From positions 25,602-44,013 of the forward strand of contig DIYV01000011.1 of NCBI GenBank assembly GCA_002429165.1: 18,412 nt of DNA. Reading direction: 5' to 3'. A program made the position numbers and the translations under genes. Below the pieces are notes generated by a model that worked only from the letters and a program-made list of their open reading frames with translations, was not told where the DNA came from and did no database searches. Below, piece after piece: positions 15,316 to 18,412 of the stretch. Position 1 is the first letter of the stretch. Every line of letters begins with the position of its first letter. This stretch comes from Gallionella sp. UBA6045 (GTDB taxonomy: Bacteria > Pseudomonadota > Gammaproteobacteria > Burkholderiales > Gallionellaceae).

Positions 15316-16989
15316 TCAAAATAAGCCAACAATCACGCCGTCCTCATTAACATCAATTGAATGCGCAGATGGAATCTTTGGCAAACCCGGCATTGTCATG
15401 ATCTCAGCACACACTACCACGATGAATTCAGCGCCGGCCGCCAATCTGATTTCGTTGATGTTCAGGTTATGATTGCTCGGGGCGCCTCTCAAGGTCGGAT
15501 CGGTAGAAAAAGAATATTGAGTCTTGGCAATGCAAACCGGGAAATGTCCGTACCCCGCCTTTTGCAAAGCTTCAAGTCTCGCAATGATTTTCTTGTCAGC
15601 CACTACATCAGACGCGCCATATATTTTTAATGCGACGGCTTTGATCTTGTTCCAAAGCGTTTCATTGTCTTCGTAAACAAATTTAAAATCATTGGGCTGT
15701 TCGCACATTTTTACGACTGCATGAGCTAACTCAACCGCGCCTTTTCCGCCTTCGGCCCAATGCCGTGCCACAATGACCTCTGCTCCGTGTGTTGCTGCGG
15801 TGGCTTTTAATAGCTCGATTTCTGCAGGCGTATCCTCGGTGCGATGATTGATTGCAACGACGCAAGGCAAGCCAAAATGGATGCGTATATTGTCGATGTG
15901 TCGTTCAAGGTTGACCAGACCTTTTTTCAGCGCAACCAGATCTTCCTTGCCGGTATCATTGACCTCGACCCCGCCGTGATATTTCAAGGCGCGCACGGTT
16001 GCCACAAGCACGACGGCCGAGGGTTGCAAGCCGGACTTGCGGCACTTGATGTCTATGAATTTCTCCGCGCCCAGATCGGCGCCAAAACCGGCTTCTGTAA
16101 CAACGTAATCCGCCAGCTTCAGTGCAGTGGATGTGGCAATGACCGAGTTGCAGCCATGTGCGATATTTGCAAACGGGCCGCCATGAATGAATGCCAGGTT
16201 GTTCTCCATGGTCTGCACCACATTGGGAGAAAAGGCATCCCGCAACATAGCCGTCATCGCACCCTGCGCATTCAAGTCGCTTGCGCGCACCGGCTTTTGA
16301 TCGGTGGTATAGCCGATCACTATATTCCCCAGCCTTTCTTTCAAATCAACCAGACTCTTCGCAAGACAAAATATCGCCATGACTTCCGAGGCAACCACGA
16401 TATCGAACCCATCTTCCCGCACATAACCATTTGCAGGGCCTCCCAAGCCGATCGTGATCTTGCGCAGCGCGCGGTCATTCATATCTATGACGCGTTTCCA
16501 TGTGATGCGCCTGGTATCGATATTGAGTTCGTTACCGTGGTATATGTGATTATCGATCAGTGCGGCGAGCAGGTTGTTAGCAAGAGAAATGGCATTGAAA
16601 TCGCCAGTGAAATGTAGATTGATATCTTCCATCGGCACGACTTGTGCAAATCCGCCGCCGGCCGCACCGCCCTTCATGCCTAATACAGGACCGAGCGAGG
16701 GCTCGCGCAGGCAGATTATCGCGTTCTTGCCGATCTGGTTCAGGGCGTCGCCCAGTCCTACCGTCGTCGTCGTCTTGCCCTCACCAGCCGGGGTGGGCGA
16801 AATGGCTGTAACCAGGATCAGTTTCCCGTTGGGCTCTTCCGCAATCCGGGCCGCATATTCAAGAGAAAGCTTCGCCTTGTAATGGCCGTATGGTTCAAGG
16901 GCTTCGGGCGGGATATTGGCCCGCTCTTTGGCCAGTCCGATGATTGTTCGTTTCAAAGCAGATTGCGCGATTTTTATATTACGGTCCAC
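15316..16989 (-). CDS. fhs: Formate--tetrahydrofolate ligase
   Basis: A 557-residue cytoplasmic enzyme that joins formate to tetrahydrofolate using ATP, giving 10-formyl-THF for one-carbon metabolism. Motifs: the P-loop-like [11 protein letters not shown] (66-76), EPSLGP (96-101), [10 protein letters not shown] (104-113) and the long conserved run around [16 protein letters not shown]. The C-terminus ends with the usual [21 protein letters not shown] region. Length and all motifs match the family (about 555-560 residues), so it should be active. Start: GTG at 16989, preceded by a GGAAGAGAG stretch; [11 protein letters not shown] fits family N-termini. It is flanked by spacers of about 350-480 bp and 247 bp and looks monocistronic. 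Folate partners such as FolD are not in the window. Confidence 0.96.
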   Translation of the reverse strand: MDRNIKIAQSALKRTIIGLAKERANIPPEALEPYGHYKAKLSLEYAARIAEEPNGKLILVTAISPTPAGEGKTTTTVGLGDALNQIGKNAIICLREPSLGPVLGMKGGAAGGGFAQVVPMEDINLHFTGDFNAISLANNLLAALIDNHIYHGNELNIDTRRITWKRVIDMNDRALRKITIGLGGPANGYVREDGFDIVVASEVMAIFCLAKSLVDLKERLGNIVIGYTTDQKPVRASDLNAQGAMTAMLRDAFSPNVVQTMENNLAFIHGGPFANIAHGCNSVIATSTALKLADYVVTEAGFGADLGAEKFIDIKCRKSGLQPSAVVLVATVRALKYHGGVEVNDTGKEDLVALKKGLVNLERHIDNIRIHFGLPCVVAINHRTEDTPAEIELLKATAATHGAEVIVARHWAEGGKGAVELAHAVVKMCEQPNDFKFVYEDNETLWNKIKAVALKIYGASDVVADKKIIARLEALQKAGYGHFPVCIAKTQYSFSTDPTLRGAPSNHNLNINEIRLAAGAEFIVVVCAEIMTMPGLPKIPSAHSIDVNEDGVIVGLF

Positions 16990-17236
16990 ACTTAAGCTCT
17001 CTTCCTAATTACAATAATATATTGTTTATATTGATGATACTTATCGCCAACTTGTAAGAATTTCCATTGCAATTTCTTGATTATTGGGAATTCAGAATAA
17101 CTGCTTCAGCGTTGCCTAAACCGACGAGTGAACTAGACTTCGAGGTAGATGATCGGATTTGAGCTGCGAATTCAGCCGGTCGATGCAACATATAGCAGAA
17201 GTTCACGAATGGCCGTAAATCGTAAATTGCGGCACC
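16990..17236. promoter_or_regulatory. Upstream region of fhs
   Basis: 247 bp between the selD stop and the fhs start, both on the minus strand. The 60 bp next to fhs are very AT-rich and include AATATA/TATATT inverted words near 17012-17028, a plausible promoter area. No hexamer pair is convincing enough to place. The part near selD (about 17100-17220) shows no gene and no clear selD terminator. Confidence 0.35.
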
Positions 17237-17986
17237 CTAATTATTAATCACCGTCACGCGCGGCGCACCGCTTTTCATCGTGCCGATCACAGCAGCCTGC
17301 GCGAAACCGGCACTCTGAAAACAGGACAATACTTCGTCCACACCATCATGCTCAACCGCAACCAATAACCCGCCGCTGGTCTGAGCATCGGCCAGCACAC
17401 GGCGCTGCCAGTTTTCCAGACGCGGTGCAAAATCCACTTCATGCCCATAACTGGCCAGATTGCGGTCGATCGCGCCGGGGCCGATACCCTGCTGCGCCAG
17501 CGGCAAGGCCTCGGACAGGATCGGCACTTGTCCGAACTGCAGTTCGGCAGCAAGTCCCGAGCCGCGGCACATCTCCAGCAGATGGCCGAGCAGGCTGAAT
17601 CCGGTCACATCTGTCAGCGCATGTACGTCGTGCAAGGCAGACAGTTCGCTGCCCACCGCGTTGAGCTGGGTAGTGGTCGCGATCATCTGCGCGTAACCCT
17701 CGGCGGACAGCGAGTTGGTCGCGGCGATGCGGCCAAAGTCGAACGGGTCGTCGACGATGGGCATGAACAAATCGGTGGTGGCGATGATCGCCTGCTGATC
17801 GTTGAGACGGTATACCGCCGCGTCATCGCTGGTCTCCGTGCCGACCATCAGGTTGGCAAACGGCAGTTTATCTTTGGCTTTTCCAAGAATTTCCTGCAAC
17901 AAAGCCGGTGCTATTTTGCAGCCGCAGCCGCCACCGTGCGACAATTGGGTTAACTTGATTTCCGGCATTACTAGGACTTCAGACAC
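17237..17986 (-). CDS. selD: Selenide, water dikinase with an in-frame internal deletion (probably inactive)
   Basis: SelD makes selenophosphate from selenide and ATP for selenocysteine and tRNA 2-selenouridine. This frame has 249 residues against about 345 normally. The N-terminal part is intact: SHGGGCGCK with the catalytic Cys (C21) and Lys (K24), ETSDDAAVY (D55) and FMPIVDDPFDFGRIAATNSLS. Then, after residue 94, the sequence jumps to AEGYAQMIATTTQLNAVGSE and runs normally through ALTDVTGFSLLGHL (D126) and DAQTSGGLL to the end. About 100 residues are missing, including the SD-x-x-AMGG motif whose Asp (D91 in E. coli SelD) binds metal, and GGHSID. The junction lies at 17700-17712. Start: GTG 17986 with GAGG about 9 nt before it; ATG at codon 7 is the alternative. 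It is divergent from selU, 52 bp apart. An assembly collapse is the alternative explanation. Confidence 0.9.
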   Translation of the reverse strand: MSEVLVMPEIKLTQLSHGGGCGCKIAPALLQEILGKAKDKLPFANLMVGTETSDDAAVYRLNDQQAIIATTDLFMPIVDDPFDFGRIAATNSLSAEGYAQMIATTTQLNAVGSELSALHDVHALTDVTGFSLLGHLLEMCRGSGLAAELQFGQVPILSEALPLAQQGIGPGAIDRNLASYGHEVDFAPRLENWQRRVLADAQTSGGLLVAVEHDGVDEVLSCFQSAGFAQAAVIGTMKSGAPRVTVINN

Positions 17987-18038
17987 GAATCATTCCTCTT
18001 TCATAATATTGTCTAGGCAAAACACATTTCAGGAAAAA
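17987..18038. promoter_or_regulatory. Short divergent promoter region between selD and selU
   Basis: Only 52 bp separate the GTG of selD (minus) and the ATG of selU (plus), so the two promoters must overlap each other or the coding ends. It is AT-rich (TCATAATATTG at 18001-18011). The selU ribosome site AGGA (18031-18034) sits 4 nt before its ATG. The arrangement suggests joint regulation of the selenium genes. Confidence 0.5.
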
Positions 18039-18412
18039 ATGCTTTTCAGAACTGCAAACCTATCACAGCTGGGCGACTTTGACGAAATTATCGACGTGCG
18101 CACGCCGGCAGAATTTGCCGAGGACCATATTCCCGGGGCAATCAATTGCCCGGTGCTCTCCGACGAGGAGCGCATTACCGTCGGAACGCTATACAAGCAG
18201 GTATCGCCGTTCGAGGCACGCAAGGTCGGGGCGGCACTGATCGCGAAAAACATCGCGCATCACCTGCAAACGCGATTTCATGCCCATCCAAAGTCATGGC
18301 GCCCTTTGATCTACTGCTGGCGCGGCGGGCAGCGCAGCGGCGCGATGAGTATCATCCTGGCGCAGGTCGGCTGGGCGGCGCACAAGCTGGAAGGCGGCTA
18401 CAAAACTTACCG
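18039..18412 (+). CDS. selU: tRNA 2-selenouridine synthase, N-terminal part (runs off the right edge)
   Basis: 124 residues of the rhodanese-domain enzyme SelU (MnmH, YbbB), which uses selenophosphate to replace sulfur in 2-thiouridine at the wobble position of certain tRNAs (Lys, Glu, Gln). The frame starts MLFRTANLSQLGDFDEIIDV, has the rhodanese landmark RTPAEFAEDHIPGAINCPVL, and shows the catalytic cysteine C93 in IYCWRGGQRSGAMS. The second (P-loop/geranyl-transfer) domain lies beyond the window. Start: ATG 18039 with AGGA close upstream. It is divergent from selD, the gene for its substrate supplier. What is visible is intact, in contrast to the deleted selD. Confidence 0.94.
   Translation, partial: MLFRTANLSQLGDFDEIIDVRTPAEFAEDHIPGAINCPVLSDEERITVGTLYKQVSPFEARKVGAALIAKNIAHHLQTRFHAHPKSWRPLIYCWRGGQRSGAMSIILAQVGWAAHKLEGGYKTY

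Noticed and set aside
15844..16617. Plus-strand frame of 257 codons inside fhs
   Set aside because: Antisense to a highly conserved enzyme; no ribosome site and no recognisable domain.
17441..17953. Plus-strand frame of 170 codons inside selD
   Set aside because: Antisense shadow of selD, with low-complexity Arg/Gln/His-rich content.
1..18412. CRISPR arrays, tRNA/rRNA genes, phage genes, toxin-antitoxin or defence modules
   Set aside because: Looked for by eye on both strands; no regularly spaced repeats, cloverleaf candidates or relevant domains were seen. The zeta-toxin-like P-loop domain is part of a known fused housekeeping-type family and has no antitoxin partner.

Overview
The window is about 18.4 kb of bacterial chromosome with moderate GC, genes on both strands and long spacers. 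The protein set is a class A penicillin-binding protein, formate-tetrahydrofolate ligase, a di-heme cytochrome c peroxidase, a Crp/Fnr-type regulator, SelD/SelU and a DAHL-type histidine kinase. This fits a Gram-negative proteobacterium, most likely a betaproteobacterium of the Nitrosomonadales/Gallionellaceae kind. That placement rests on the general look of the proteins and is inference, because no search could be run.

Layout. Positions 1-2159 (minus) hold a signalling pair: a membrane histidine kinase followed 9 bp later by a Ser/Thr protein kinase that runs off the left edge. Divergent from it is a fused aminoglycoside-phosphotransferase-like/P-loop kinase (2319-3947), convergent with a Crp/Fnr-type regulator (4001-4822). 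Positions 5203-8364 are a graveyard of mobile DNA: a SulP transporter cut off after about one third of its length, an IS110-type transposase without its N-terminus, an IS256-type element with both ends but a transposase broken by three lesions, a short opposite-strand remnant of a second IS256-type transposase, and the N-terminal stub of an IS1182-like transposase. Intact housekeeping genes resume with penicillin-binding protein 1A (8428-10770, minus). Next comes a two-gene minus-strand operon of a zinc alcohol dehydrogenase and a beta-hydroxyacid dehydrogenase (13254-11297). Then come a probably frameshifted small gene (13744-13488, minus) and, divergent from it, a periplasmic cytochrome c peroxidase (13819-14838) with a clear intrinsic terminator. 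The right end carries formate-tetrahydrofolate ligase (minus), selD (minus) and, 52 bp away and divergent, the start of selU.

How the genes connect. SelD makes selenophosphate and SelU uses it to convert 2-thiouridine to 2-selenouridine in tRNA wobble positions, so the two form one pathway. The most notable observation is that selD carries a clean in-frame internal deletion of roughly 100 codons. It removes the metal-binding aspartate of the SD-x-x-AMGG motif and the GGHSID region. The junction lies at the short sequence CTGTCCG, which probably stood at both ends of the lost segment. If real and not an assembly collapse, the selenophosphate supply from this copy should be lost although selU keeps its catalytic cysteine.

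No CRISPR array, tRNA, rRNA, phage module or recognisable new defence system was found. The less explained items are the unrecognised small ORF and several palindromes in the spacers around the peroxidase and upstream of fhs.
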